DNA of 33,004 nucleotides from Candidatus Nealsonbacteria bacterium RIFCSPLOWO2_01_FULL_38_120 (GTDB taxonomy: Bacteria; Patescibacteriota; Minisyncoccia; Minisyncoccales; GWA2-38-27). A model generated the notes under the pieces. It was not told where the DNA came from. It did no database searches and was given only the letters and a program-made list of their open reading frames with translations. The stretch is taken from positions 1 to 33,004 of the forward strand of contig MHMF01000002.1 in assembly GCA_001821475.1 (NCBI GenBank), read 5' to 3'. The position numbers and the translations under genes were made by a program. Positions 15,144 through 23,343 of this stretch are shown here, piece by piece. Numbering within the stretch: position 1 is the first letter of the stretch; each line of letters begins with the position of its first letter.

Positions 15144-16325
15144 TTAGTATCCTTTCAATTTCTTTAATTTTTCGTGATCGCGAATTTTAGTAAGGGCTTT
15201 TGCTTCAATTTGGCGGATTCTTTCGCGGGTGACGCCAAATTCCTGGCCTACTTCCTCCAGGGTATGAGTGATGCCGTCGCCCAAACCGAACCGCATCGCC
15301 AAAATTTTCTGCTCTCTCGGATTAAGGTCAACCAATATCTCTCCAAATCTTTCCTTAAGCAAGCTCCTTGCCGCTTGAGTGGAAGGCGAAACTGTCTTTT
15401 CATCTTCAACAAATTCAGCTAAAACGCTGTCTTCGTCGTCTTCGCCAACCGGCATTTCCAGGGAAACAGTTTCCTGAGAAATTTTTCTGATATGATGGAC
15501 TTTTTCAACTTCAATGCCCATTTCGGAAGCAACTTCTTCGGGCAAAGGCTCCCTGCCCAAGTCCTGTAAAAGCCGACGCCTTATTTTCGTGTATTTTGAA
15601 ATCGTCTCAACCATATGCACTGGTATCCTTATAGTTCTTGCCTGGTCTGCCAAAGCGCGGGTAACCGCCTGCCGTATCCACCAAGTTGCGTAAGTTGAAA
15701 ATTTATAACCCCGCCTCCAGTCAAATTTTTCAACAGCCCGCCTCAAGCCGATATTCCCCTCTTGCACCAAATCAAGCAATGTCAAATTCGGCGACTTGCC
15801 TATGTATTTTTTCGCAATAGAAACAACCAAGCGTAAATTAGCCCTCATCAGTATTGCCATCGCCTCCTTGTCCCCGCCCTCAATTTTTCTTGCCAGCTCT
15901 TTTTCCTCCTCAGCGGTAAGAAAAGAAACCTTTCCGATTTCTTTCAGATAGAGTTGAACCGGATCAATTTTAACATCTCCTAATCCGGACAAAGCCTTTT
16001 TTTTCTTCGCGTCTTTTTCAACTTCCAAAAATTCTTTCGCTTCTTTTATTTCTATACCTGTTTTATCCATTTCCTCGTAGAGGTCTTCCAAGCCAGCTAT
16101 GTCTCTTTCAACATCCGGAAAAAAAGCCAAAATCTCAGAAGTTGTGACAAACCCTCTTTGCCTGCCTTTAGCGAAAAGGGCATCAATTTTTTCCAGAGTG
16201 AAAACTTTTTTTGCCGCCCGCTTTTTGCGAGATATTTTATTCTTGTGTATTTTTTTATGAATTTTTCTCCCAGCCGCTCTAACTTTTTTCTGTTCTTTTT
16301 GCTTTTTCTTTTTTTCTTTTTTCAT
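15144..16325 (-). CDS. rpoD: RNA polymerase primary sigma factor (sigma-70)
   Basis: This 393-aa protein has full group 1 features. Region 1.2 has DPVQLYLKEIGKV. Region 2 has DLVQEGNIGLRRAVEKFD, then YATWWIRQAV for -10 recognition and melting. Region 3 covers IPVHMVETISK. Region 4 ends with the -35-binding helix VTRERIRQIEAKALTKIR. The first 45 residues are extremely lysine/arginine-rich in place of a long region 1.1. It directs RNA polymerase to housekeeping promoters such as the consensus sites seen elsewhere in this window. It lies 46 bp downstream of dnaG on the same strand, the classical dnaG-rpoD order. A strong inverted repeat follows the stop. Confidence 0.96.
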   Translation of the reverse strand: MKKEKKKKQKEQKKVRAAGRKIHKKIHKNKISRKKRAAKKVFTLEKIDALFAKGRQRGFVTTSEILAFFPDVERDIAGLEDLYEEMDKTGIEIKEAKEFLEVEKDAKKKKALSGLGDVKIDPVQLYLKEIGKVSFLTAEEEKELARKIEGGDKEAMAILMRANLRLVVSIAKKYIGKSPNLTLLDLVQEGNIGLRRAVEKFDWRRGYKFSTYATWWIRQAVTRALADQARTIRIPVHMVETISKYTKIRRRLLQDLGREPLPEEVASEMGIEVEKVHHIRKISQETVSLEMPVGEDDEDSVLAEFVEDEKTVSPSTQAARSLLKERFGEILVDLNPREQKILAMRFGLGDGITHTLEEVGQEFGVTRERIRQIEAKALTKIRDHEKLKKLKGY

Positions 16326-16371
16326 AATCGCAGTATGTAAATGCCAGACATCTACATAAACAAAATAGCTG

Positions 16372-18225
16372 TTATATTATTTCTAAATCGGTTTTTTGCT
16401 TGGAAAAATCGTTAAATTCTTTCATTAGCCGTAAAACCATTTCCGGATTTTTGCCAACTTCCGCCTCTTTTATTTTTTGGGAAATTTCGTCAAGCTTATT
16501 TTTGAAAGCCGCTGTTTTTATTTCTCTTAAACAAGCTCTGAATTCCTCCTCTATTTCTTCCGCTTCGCTTTTTTTCATCCAATCCATTTTTTTCTTTGCC
16601 GGGTCTTCGGGAGTAGCCAAAGCAATTTCCGCTTCCGACTTAATGGAAAGATATTCCAGCCGCTTTGCTAAATCCGAAGAAAAATTCTGAACGAGGACAT
16701 CTTTTCCCTTCTCTTTCTGCCTCAAAAAAGAAATCATATCAACTATATGAGGGGTGAGAAAACCAAAATCGCTGTCTTGAATAATATCCAAATTTTTCGG
16801 CGCCCTTAATGCCAAAATAACCAATCTTTCCTCCATAAGCCCCTGTCTTGTATTGACGACAAGCGGAGAAGAGGCGATTTCTTCAACAGCCGGCTCTGTT
16901 GCTTCTTGAAAATACGGCTCCTGCCCAGCAATTTCTATTTTTTCCAACTCCTCTAAAACATTTTCTTCTCTTGTTCCGATTCTTTCCGCTAAGTCCTTTA
17001 CCCAAAGCGATTGTTCAATTTTATTCGGAATTTTTTTTATAATCGGGATCAAAATTTTTGAAATTTCTTTTTTGCCTTCAAGGAAATTTTTGTCAAATTT
17101 TGCGAAAGTATTCTCAAAATAAAAATCGTGGATTGTTCTAGCCCTTTCAACTGAATCCTGCCATATTTTCGGATCTTTCAAAACAGCGTCAGCCGGGTCC
17201 ATATCTCCAGGCATCACCACCACTTTTATATTAAACCCCATTTCCTGGGCAAACCCTATGCTCCGCTTTGTGGCAGTGTCGCCGGCAGGATCCATATCAA
17301 AAGCAGTAAAAAGATTTTCCGAATGCCGTTTCAAAATTTTCAATTGCCATGGAGTAAGCGCTGTGCCGGAGCTCGCGACAGTATTTTCAAATCCCGCTTG
17401 TTGCGCCATTATGGCGTCCACATAACCCTCAACTAAAACAGCAAAATTCTTCTTTCTTATTTCCGTCCCGGCGGTTTGCAAGCCGTATAAAATTCTGCTT
17501 TTGTCGTATATTAAAGTATTCGGCGTGTTTATATATTTCGCTTCTTTCTGACCGTCAGGCCTGCTGTCATGCTTAAACACCCTGCCTCCAAATCCCACCA
17601 CTTGGCTACCGAAATCAAAAACCGGAAACATAATTCTCCCCCGAAATCGGTCATAGTAATTGCTTGATTTTTCTGATTTCAAACAAAGCCCGGCTTTTTC
17701 TATTTCTTCCCTTTTATAACCCCTGCTAACCAAAAAATCAGAAAGCCCCGCCCAAAGATCGGGCGAATAGCCCAGACGCCACTTCTTTATTGTTTCCTCT
17801 TTTATTCCCCTACCCAATAAATAATTTTTCACCTCCTTGCCTTCTCGACTTCCTTCCAGCTGTTTCTCAAAAAATTTACAAGCCAGTTCCGCGATTTCGC
17901 AGAGCCGCTGTTTTTCAGTGGCTAATTTCGGGTCCTGTCGTTTCAGCTCCACTCCGGCTTTTTTCGCCAAAATCCGCAAAGCATCCCCGAATTCCACGCT
18001 CTCTATTTTCATCACGAACTTAAAAATGTCTCCTCCCTCAGAACATGCTCCGAAACAATGCCAGCTTTGCCTTGCCGGAGAAACAAAAAAAGAAGGTGTT
18101 TTTTCAGAATGGAACGGGCAAGGCGCTCGAAAATTCACGCCCGCTTTTTGGAGCTTAACATAGCCACCAATAACTTCCGCCACATCCAGCCGGCTTTTTA
18201 TTTCATCAATCGGAGAGAATGCCAT
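16372..18225 (-). CDS. dnaG: DNA primase
   Basis: This 617-aa replicative primase makes RNA primers at the fork. The CHC2 zinc domain is at residues 36-66 (CPFHSEKTPSFFVSP, then WHCFGACSEGGD); the last two cysteines are spaced C-x3-C rather than the usual C-x2-C. The TOPRIM catalytic core follows, with the acidic site VLVEGYVDAI and AFDMDPAGDTA. A helicase-interacting C-terminal region follows. The ATG is 11 bp after the stop of the restriction endonuclease remnant on the same strand, so read-through from the R-M operon is possible. rpoD follows 46 bp downstream. Confidence 0.95.
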   Translation of the reverse strand: MAFSPIDEIKSRLDVAEVIGGYVKLQKAGVNFRAPCPFHSEKTPSFFVSPARQSWHCFGACSEGGDIFKFVMKIESVEFGDALRILAKKAGVELKRQDPKLATEKQRLCEIAELACKFFEKQLEGSREGKEVKNYLLGRGIKEETIKKWRLGYSPDLWAGLSDFLVSRGYKREEIEKAGLCLKSEKSSNYYDRFRGRIMFPVFDFGSQVVGFGGRVFKHDSRPDGQKEAKYINTPNTLIYDKSRILYGLQTAGTEIRKKNFAVLVEGYVDAIMAQQAGFENTVASSGTALTPWQLKILKRHSENLFTAFDMDPAGDTATKRSIGFAQEMGFNIKVVVMPGDMDPADAVLKDPKIWQDSVERARTIHDFYFENTFAKFDKNFLEGKKEISKILIPIIKKIPNKIEQSLWVKDLAERIGTREENVLEELEKIEIAGQEPYFQEATEPAVEEIASSPLVVNTRQGLMEERLVILALRAPKNLDIIQDSDFGFLTPHIVDMISFLRQKEKGKDVLVQNFSSDLAKRLEYLSIKSEAEIALATPEDPAKKKMDWMKKSEAEEIEEEFRACLREIKTAAFKNKLDEISQKIKEAEVGKNPEMVLRLMKEFNDFSKQKTDLEII

Positions 18226-18236
18226 ACTTTTTTTAA

Positions 18237-18806
18237 TTATTTGATTTTTGATTTAATTATTTCAACTAATTCTGCCGGTTCAACTAAAAATTTTTGGAAA
18301 TCACTTATATTTTTTCCCGTAATTCCAATCTGATATTCAATTCCTCCCCTATGTTGATGACTTCGTATTGGACACTGCTTTACTTCTTTGTTTGTCAAAA
18401 CCCAATAAATAATTTTATCCACCCAAACACCGACAAAAATAAAAACATTCGCTATGCCTAATTTAATCTGCTGAAAATTCATCCAATAAGGTTCACCCGA
18501 ATCAAAGCTTAATGCTTTAGTTTCTAACCCGCCTCGTATCTTTGTGTTTATTGCCCGAGATGCTTTAATCTCAACCTTAATTATCTTTTTATTATTTTCA
18601 ATGTAAAGATCATAATCACTAGAATACTTTTTATCAATTTGTTTTGATGGCTTCTTAAATTTCGCATCAATACTAATTAAATGCCGTTGAGCCCAAATTT
18701 CACCAAAAACGCGCGGGGAAACATTATAGAGATTTAAATAAGGGTTATCTTCTATATAAGATAAGAGCTTCTTAAAATCTCGTATTCTTGAAAAGTAATA
18801 ATTTGT
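18237..18806 (-). pseudogene. Type II restriction endonuclease, C-terminal part in a shifted frame
   Basis: The minus-strand frame is open from 18806 to the TAA at 18237 but offers no ATG, GTG or TTG until ATG 18482, far inside the fold. Translated from the frame opening, it shows FGEIWAQRHL, then a PD-(D/E)xK core (SSDYDLYIENN, KVEIKAS), then MNFQQIKLGIANVFIFVGVW and HRGG near the end. Together these are typical of a family of roughly 250-aa type II endonucleases. The missing N-terminus matches the 68-aa ORF (18752-18958), which lies in the +1 frame relative to this one and overlaps it. One indel near 18755-18770, or a -1 ribosomal frameshift, would rejoin them. Active-site residues are intact, so inactivation may be recent, or the frameshift may be programmed or an assembly error. 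Confidence 0.7.
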
Positions 18807-18958
18807 CTATCCAGCAAATACATAAGACGATATTCATATTCATTAAACGGATAAATAGATTTTAAACCACTTAAACACTCCAACAAAGATTTTCTATCTT
18901 CTTGCGGTAATTCTTTGATCCATCCGTCAAGTTTATTATCTAAATTCTTTTTGTCCAT
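18752..18958 (-). CDS. N-terminal fragment of the frameshifted restriction endonuclease
   Basis: This 68-aa ORF starts at ATG 18958, 5 bp after the methylase stop, and ends FQEYEILRSSYLI. Its last residues continue naturally into the next frame (EDNPYLNLYNVSPRVFGE), so it is best read as the N-terminal helical domain of the endonuclease rather than a separate gene. No classical X XXY YYZ slippery heptamer was seen at the junction. If it is a stand-alone protein its function is unknown. Confidence 0.6.
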   Translation of the reverse strand: MDKKNLDNKLDGWIKELPQEDRKSLLECLSGLKSIYPFNEYEYRLMYLLDRQIITFQEYEILRSSYLI

Positions 18959-18963
18959 ATTAT

Positions 18964-19941
18964 TTAAATTAAATCTAACAAAGTTGGCGCTCCTAATAGT
19001 TGCTCATCGTCTGCTAGAATATTACCTTCTTTCAAAATTTTGGTTCTGCCCCAGCCTATTTCTCCAGTCCGCCTATAATGTAATAAACGAGCAACCATTA
19101 TTTTGCAATAAGCGGGGTTTATATCCATCGTATAACATTTTCTCTTACTTAACTCCGCCTGCAACAATGTAGAGCCAGAGTGCCCAAAAAAATCAACAAC
19201 AAGGTCTCTTTGGTTGCTGCTCGCCTCAATAATCCTCTTGGCGGATTTAAGCGGTTTTTGAGCAAAACAGCCCTCTATATTTTCGTGCATTAAATAAAAA
19301 ACCTGTTGTATATCGTGCCAAACATTTCCCGCCCGAATAGTTAAAGATTTGCTCCGCTCAAAATTTTCTGTTATCTTCCCATTTATTTTTTTGTAATATC
19401 CTTTAGTTTTTTTAGGTATATCTGTATATTCGGCCCGAACATCAAAAATTGGCTCACCCTTAATGTAGTAAAGTAATTCTTGTCGAATTGCCATCCAGTT
19501 TTTTTGCGTCCCATATCCTCGTTGATTCCTCATTGTTATGAAATTCCTGATGCTTACGGGCTTATTTCTCATCATAATTATAAAATCGGGAAGTGGCTGC
19601 AAGCCGTCTCTAATATCCGCCCCAAGCCAGACATAAAAAGAGGAATTTTTATCAAGAATATCTATTGTATTATCAACCCATTTTTCACTCCAACCAATAT
19701 ATTGATTAAGCGGCAGATTTCCAAATTCATCATTTATATCAACATTATATGGCGGGTCTTGGATGGCAAGAATCGCTTTTTCATCCCGCATCAATTTTTT
19801 AACATCTTCCTTTTTTGAAACATCAAGACAGCCAACCCTATGACCGCTAATCGGGTCTTCCCAAATAAAACCGTACTCAAAATCAGGAATTTTAACTATT
19901 GTCTTATTATTTATTTTTTTTCTGTCTTGGACTATCGGCAT
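18964..19941 (-). CDS. Beta-class site-specific DNA methyltransferase (type II R-M)
   Basis: This 325-aa protein has the motif order of beta-class amino-methyltransferases. The catalytic DPPYNV is early (residues 62-67), and the AdoMet-binding VDFFGHSGSTLLQAEL is late (about 249-264), followed by CYTMDINPAYC. The product is N6-methyladenine or N4-methylcytosine, which the sequence does not settle. It heads an operon with the adjoining endonuclease (5 bp apart) and shields the host from it. A candidate promoter lies at 19989-20017. The cassette sits between dnaG and the glycogen synthase promoter region. The methylase appears intact although its nuclease partner is frameshifted. Confidence 0.9.
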   Translation of the reverse strand: MPIVQDRKKINNKTIVKIPDFEYGFIWEDPISGHRVGCLDVSKKEDVKKLMRDEKAILAIQDPPYNVDINDEFGNLPLNQYIGWSEKWVDNTIDILDKNSSFYVWLGADIRDGLQPLPDFIIMMRNKPVSIRNFITMRNQRGYGTQKNWMAIRQELLYYIKGEPIFDVRAEYTDIPKKTKGYYKKINGKITENFERSKSLTIRAGNVWHDIQQVFYLMHENIEGCFAQKPLKSAKRIIEASSNQRDLVVDFFGHSGSTLLQAELSKRKCYTMDINPAYCKIMVARLLHYRRTGEIGWGRTKILKEGNILADDEQLLGAPTLLDLI

Positions 19942-19988
19942 AATTTTATTTCTTTTATAATTCTAATCCTTGATTATGTTATACTCTT

Positions 19989-20017
19989 TTTATAGCACGA
20001 GCCGGGCGCCAAATCAA
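19989..20017 (-). promoter_or_regulatory. Candidate promoter of the beta-class methylase operon
   Basis: On the minus strand TTGATT (20012-20017) and TATAAA (19989-19994) are separated by 17 bp, about 47 bp upstream of the methylase ATG. It is divergent from the glycogen synthase promoter. Confidence 0.5.
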
Positions 20018-20031
20018 TCGGAAAAATTCTT

Positions 20032-20105
20032 AATTGTCCTTTGCTAAGCAAAGGATTTTCTAATAAGCAAAAGATTTTCTTGAATTGTCCTTTGCTAAGC
20101 AAAGG
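20032..20105. repeat. Two 23-bp direct repeats, each a hairpin
   Basis: AATTGTCCTTTGCTAAGCAAAGG occurs at 20032-20054 and 20083-20105. Each copy contains CCTTTGC-TAA-GCAAAGG (7-bp arms). A degenerate third half (TAAGCAAAAG) lies between them. They lie between the divergent methylase and glycogen synthase promoters. They may be operator sites or small REP-like elements. Confidence 0.65.
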
Positions 20106-20117
20106 GCAATATTTAAT

Positions 20118-20147
20118 TTGACAAAGAGCCGCGATAAAAAGTATAAT
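20118..20147 (+). promoter_or_regulatory. Consensus sigma-70 promoter of glycogen synthase
   Basis: A perfect -35 TTGACA (20118-20123) and a perfect -10 TATAAT (20142-20147) are separated by 18 bp, with a start expected near 20154. A small hairpin CCCGC-CAAT-GCGGG (20188-20201) in the leader covers an upstream in-frame ATG (20195). Confidence 0.75.
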
Positions 20148-20227
20148 TAAAGCATAAGCCCATAAAAATAAATCGAAATACATCAAACCCGCCAATGCGG
20201 GATTATATTTTAGAAAATACAAACAAA

Positions 20228-21724
20228 ATGAAAAAGAATAACGGGCATAAAAAATTAAAAATATTATTTGTGGCGACAGAAGCCGCGCCATTCGCTAAAG
20301 CCGGAGGGCTGGGCGATGTGGTTCACTCTTTGTCTCTCGCTTTAAAAAAACTTGGCCAGGATGTCCGCATAATTATTCCGAGATACGCAACAATTGACCC
20401 GGAAAAATGCAAATTGGAGACAAAAATAAAAGGAATAAAAGTTCCCACTGACCAGCCGGGAGACAACCACTTTCTCGTTTGCAATGTCAAAAAAAGTCCC
20501 GAAAGCGATGTGCCGATCTACTTTCTGGAAAATATGGAATATTACGAACAAAGGGCGAATGTCTACGGATACGGAGACGACCACATAAGGTGGGCTTTAT
20601 TGTGCCGCGGCGTCTTGGAATTCTTAAAATTATTCCACTGGAAACCTGATATAATAGTGGCATCTGATTGGCAAACCGGCTTAGTTCCCAATTATTTGAA
20701 AACTACTTACGCAAACGACCCTGTTTTGTCAAAAATTACTACAATTTTTGCTATCCATAATCTCCAATACCAAGGAATGTGCGATTTCAAATTTGTGCAG
20801 GAAACAGAACGGGATTCCGGAAAAGAGCTGATTCCGGACTTCTTTAACCCGCGCTTGGCAAAACTGAATTGGATGCTAAGAGGAATAATTTACAGCGATA
20901 TAATAACAACTGTCTCCCCCACCTACTCCCAAGAAATAACAACCCCTGAATATGGAGAAAATTTGGAAAAAATATTTTCGGAAAATAGGGAAAAATTATA
21001 CGGAATATTAAATGGAATTGACTATGAAGAAAATAATCCAGAAAACTCCTCCAATCTCCCTGGCAATTATAATTCCAAAGCAATTGAAAAAAGAAAAGAG
21101 AATAAAATTTATCTTCAAAAAAAATTCGGGCTGGAACAAAACCCGGATATTTTTTTGATTGGAATGGTTTCCCGTCTTACTGAGCAAAAGGGCTTTGATT
21201 TGATAGAGAAAATTACCGAACCGATTTTCAAAAATCTCCCGCTTCAGCTTGTCTGCTTAGGCGACGGAGAATCAAGGTATAAAGAAATGATAAGCAAGGC
21301 GTCTGAAAAATTTCCGGATAAAATAAAATACTTTTTTGAATTTGATGTGAACCTGCCTCATATTATTTTCGGAGGAGCGGACGGTTTTTTGATGCCGTCA
21401 AAATTTGAGCCCTGCGGAATAACCCAGATGCAGGCAATGAGATACGGATGCATTCCAATAGCCAGAAAAACAGGCGGCTTGGCAGACACTATTTCCGACT
21501 ATGACCCAAAAAAAAATCAAGGAGATGGCTTTGTTTTCCAGGATTACGACCCAATGGATTTGTTTATAGCCATAGTAAGAGCTGAAACCTGTTTTTCTTT
21601 TTCAAAAGAGTGGAGGCAAATGGTCAAGAGAGCCATGAAAAGAGACTTTTCTTGGAAAAAATCAGCCCAAGAATATCTAAAGGTCTTTTGGCGGGCGATT
21701 GACAAGAAAAACAAAATAAAATAA
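20228..21724 (+). CDS. glgA: Glycogen synthase (ADP-glucose type, GT5)
   Basis: This 498-aa GT-B enzyme transfers glucose from a nucleotide sugar to an alpha-1,4-glucan. The N-terminal domain opens ILFVATEAAPFAKAGGLGDV, where KAGGLGD is the KTGGL-like donor-binding motif. HNLQYQG and VSPTYSQEI follow. The C-terminal domain has GMVSRLTEQKGFD and the catalytic-face segment MPSKFEPCGITQMQAMRYG. ATG 20228 is preferred, because the in-frame ATG 20195 adds a poorly conserved extension and lies in a hairpin. It is driven by the consensus promoter upstream. A GH57 enzyme follows, so the pair probably builds and remodels storage glucan. Confidence 0.93.
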   Translation: MKKNNGHKKLKILFVATEAAPFAKAGGLGDVVHSLSLALKKLGQDVRIIIPRYATIDPEKCKLETKIKGIKVPTDQPGDNHFLVCNVKKSPESDVPIYFLENMEYYEQRANVYGYGDDHIRWALLCRGVLEFLKLFHWKPDIIVASDWQTGLVPNYLKTTYANDPVLSKITTIFAIHNLQYQGMCDFKFVQETERDSGKELIPDFFNPRLAKLNWMLRGIIYSDIITTVSPTYSQEITTPEYGENLEKIFSENREKLYGILNGIDYEENNPENSSNLPGNYNSKAIEKRKENKIYLQKKFGLEQNPDIFLIGMVSRLTEQKGFDLIEKITEPIFKNLPLQLVCLGDGESRYKEMISKASEKFPDKIKYFFEFDVNLPHIIFGGADGFLMPSKFEPCGITQMQAMRYGCIPIARKTGGLADTISDYDPKKNQGDGFVFQDYDPMDLFIAIVRAETCFSFSKEWRQMVKRAMKRDFSWKKSAQEYLKVFWRAIDKKNKIK

Positions 21725-21730
21725 TAAATA

Positions 21731-21892
21731 CCTTGAATTGCGAAATTCCTTTTAAGTATTTTGTTTTAGTTTGAAGGCGTGCCGAAGCAAAAATTTTGAG
21801 GTATACTACAGAATGAAGTATACCGAAAAATTTTTGCAAAAGCGCAACCCAAGCCAAAACATAAAAAGTTGAAGGGATTTCGCAATTCAAAG
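21731..21892. repeat. 160-bp giant imperfect inverted repeat (MITE-like or RNA element)
   Basis: Outer arms TTGAATTGCGAAATTCC (21733-21749) and GGGATTTCGCAATTCAA (21874-21890) are nearly perfect complements. Inner arms GCAAAAATTTT and AAAATTTTTGC flank GGTATAC/GTATACC around an 11-nt loop (21807-21817). The middle thirds pair with interruptions. The whole glgA-GH57 gap is therefore one long hairpin. It ends just before the GH57 start codon. No transposase is nearby. Confidence 0.75.
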
Positions 21893-21901
21893 CATATAAA
21901 T

Positions 21902-23311
21902 ATGTATTGGGCAAATTTTTTGCATATTTACCAACCGCCGACCCAAAAGCCATATTGGATAAAAAGAGTAAGCGAGGAGTCATACTGGAAAATATTCCGC
22001 CTATTTTTGGAAAACCCGCGAGCGAAAATAACTATGAATATAAGCGGAATACTTTTTGAACTTTTTGAAAAAAATGGTCAGAACGACATAATTGAAATGA
22101 TAAAAAAACTTTTTGACCAAGGACGGCTTGAAGTCACCGGCTCGGCAAAATACCATCCGCTTCTACCCTTTCTGCCCAAACAAGAAATCATCCGCCAAAT
22201 AAAGCTTAACGAAGAAACCCTTTGCCATTATCTTGGAAAAAATTTCAGACCTAATGGATTTTTTCCGCCGGAAATGGGATTTTTTCCAGAGCTTTCACCA
22301 ATTCTGGAAGAGCTCGGATATAAATGGATAATCGTGGATGAATTGTCTTTTCCAAAACAAGCCGCGAAACAGCAATACAATCGGATTTACCAAGCATCTA
22401 ACGCGAAAGATTTTTCCATTTTTTTCCGCGAGCGAAAAATGAGCTGGGTAATACTTTCCGGCCAAATAGGAACCGGGAAACTGCTTCTCCAAAGTTTAGG
22501 CGACCGTTTGAAAAAAAACGAATACCTGATTACCGCAATGGATGGCGAAACATTCGGCCACCACAGGCCGGGCTTGGAAATGCTTCTTTTTGAAATTTAC
22601 AATTCCAATAAAATTAAAAATGTGAAAATTTCCGAATTGCTGGATTTATTTCCTCAAAGGGAAGAGATTGAGCCACAGGCCTCAACTTGGGCGCTAATGG
22701 AAAAAGATTTAGAAAAGAAAAAACCTTTTGCCAGATGGCAGGACGACGACAATGAAATCCATAAAGCTCAATGGGAACTGACTAAACTGGCGATTGATTC
22801 TGTTGAAAAATACGAAAGCAATAGCCCGGAATACCAAAAAGCTCGCCGCTCATTAGATAAAGCTCTACATTCCGACCAATACTGGTGGGCATCAGCCCGG
22901 CCGTGGTGGAGCATTGAAATGATTGAACTCGGAGCCAAAGAACTTTATGAATCAATAATTTCCTGCCCAGAAATGCCGGAGGAAATAAAAGAAAAGGCGA
23001 AAAAACTTTATCATAAAATAGTTTTCACCGCTTTTGATTGGCAAAGAGCGGGAATTATTGAAAAATTATCCCGCTCAGAAGATGAAGAAATTAGGCAGAG
23101 AACCGACGAAAGCTTGCCCCGTCTTCCTAAAAAAGAAGTTGAAAAAATGGTAAACCGGCTAAAAAAAGAAATGAAGCTCGTCGCGAATCGACAGGAATAT
23201 GAAAGAGCCGCCCAAGTAAGGGACAGAATTAAAGAGCTAAAAAAATATTCTTCCGAAGAAAAACTCGAGCCCTCCTCCGAGGGAAACAAAGAGTTTAATT
23301 TGAACAAATAG
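21902..23311 (+). CDS. GH57 family alpha-glucan enzyme with C-terminal UVR motif
   Basis: From ATG 21902 the protein is 469 aa (MYWANFLHIYQPP). GH57 conserved regions are visible: HIYQPP (8-13), GRLEVTGSAKYHPLLP (74-89), FFPPEMGFFPE with the presumed nucleophile Glu124, and AMDGETFGHH with presumed acid/base Asp214. GH57 covers amylases, 4-alpha-glucanotransferases and branching enzymes; which activity applies is not clear. The last 45 residues carry a UvrB/UvrC (UVR) motif (ANRQEYERAAQVRDRIKELK, about 428-447), unusual on a glycosidase. There is no signal peptide, so it is cytoplasmic and probably works with the adjacent glycogen synthase. Its start codon directly follows the giant inverted repeat. 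Confidence 0.88.
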   Translation: MYWANFLHIYQPPTQKPYWIKRVSEESYWKIFRLFLENPRAKITMNISGILFELFEKNGQNDIIEMIKKLFDQGRLEVTGSAKYHPLLPFLPKQEIIRQIKLNEETLCHYLGKNFRPNGFFPPEMGFFPELSPILEELGYKWIIVDELSFPKQAAKQQYNRIYQASNAKDFSIFFRERKMSWVILSGQIGTGKLLLQSLGDRLKKNEYLITAMDGETFGHHRPGLEMLLFEIYNSNKIKNVKISELLDLFPQREEIEPQASTWALMEKDLEKKKPFARWQDDDNEIHKAQWELTKLAIDSVEKYESNSPEYQKARRSLDKALHSDQYWWASARPWWSIEMIELGAKELYESIISCPEMPEEIKEKAKKLYHKIVFTAFDWQRAGIIEKLSRSEDEEIRQRTDESLPRLPKKEVEKMVNRLKKEMKLVANRQEYERAAQVRDRIKELKKYSSEEKLEPSSEGNKEFNLNK

Positions 23312-23343
23312 AATCAACTGCCAATAGAGATAAAAAAATCAAA

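Noticed and set aside
18237..18482. Separate 81-aa gene before dnaG
   Set aside because: Its sequence is the C-terminal part of a PD-(D/E)xK endonuclease whose frame continues upstream without a start codon.
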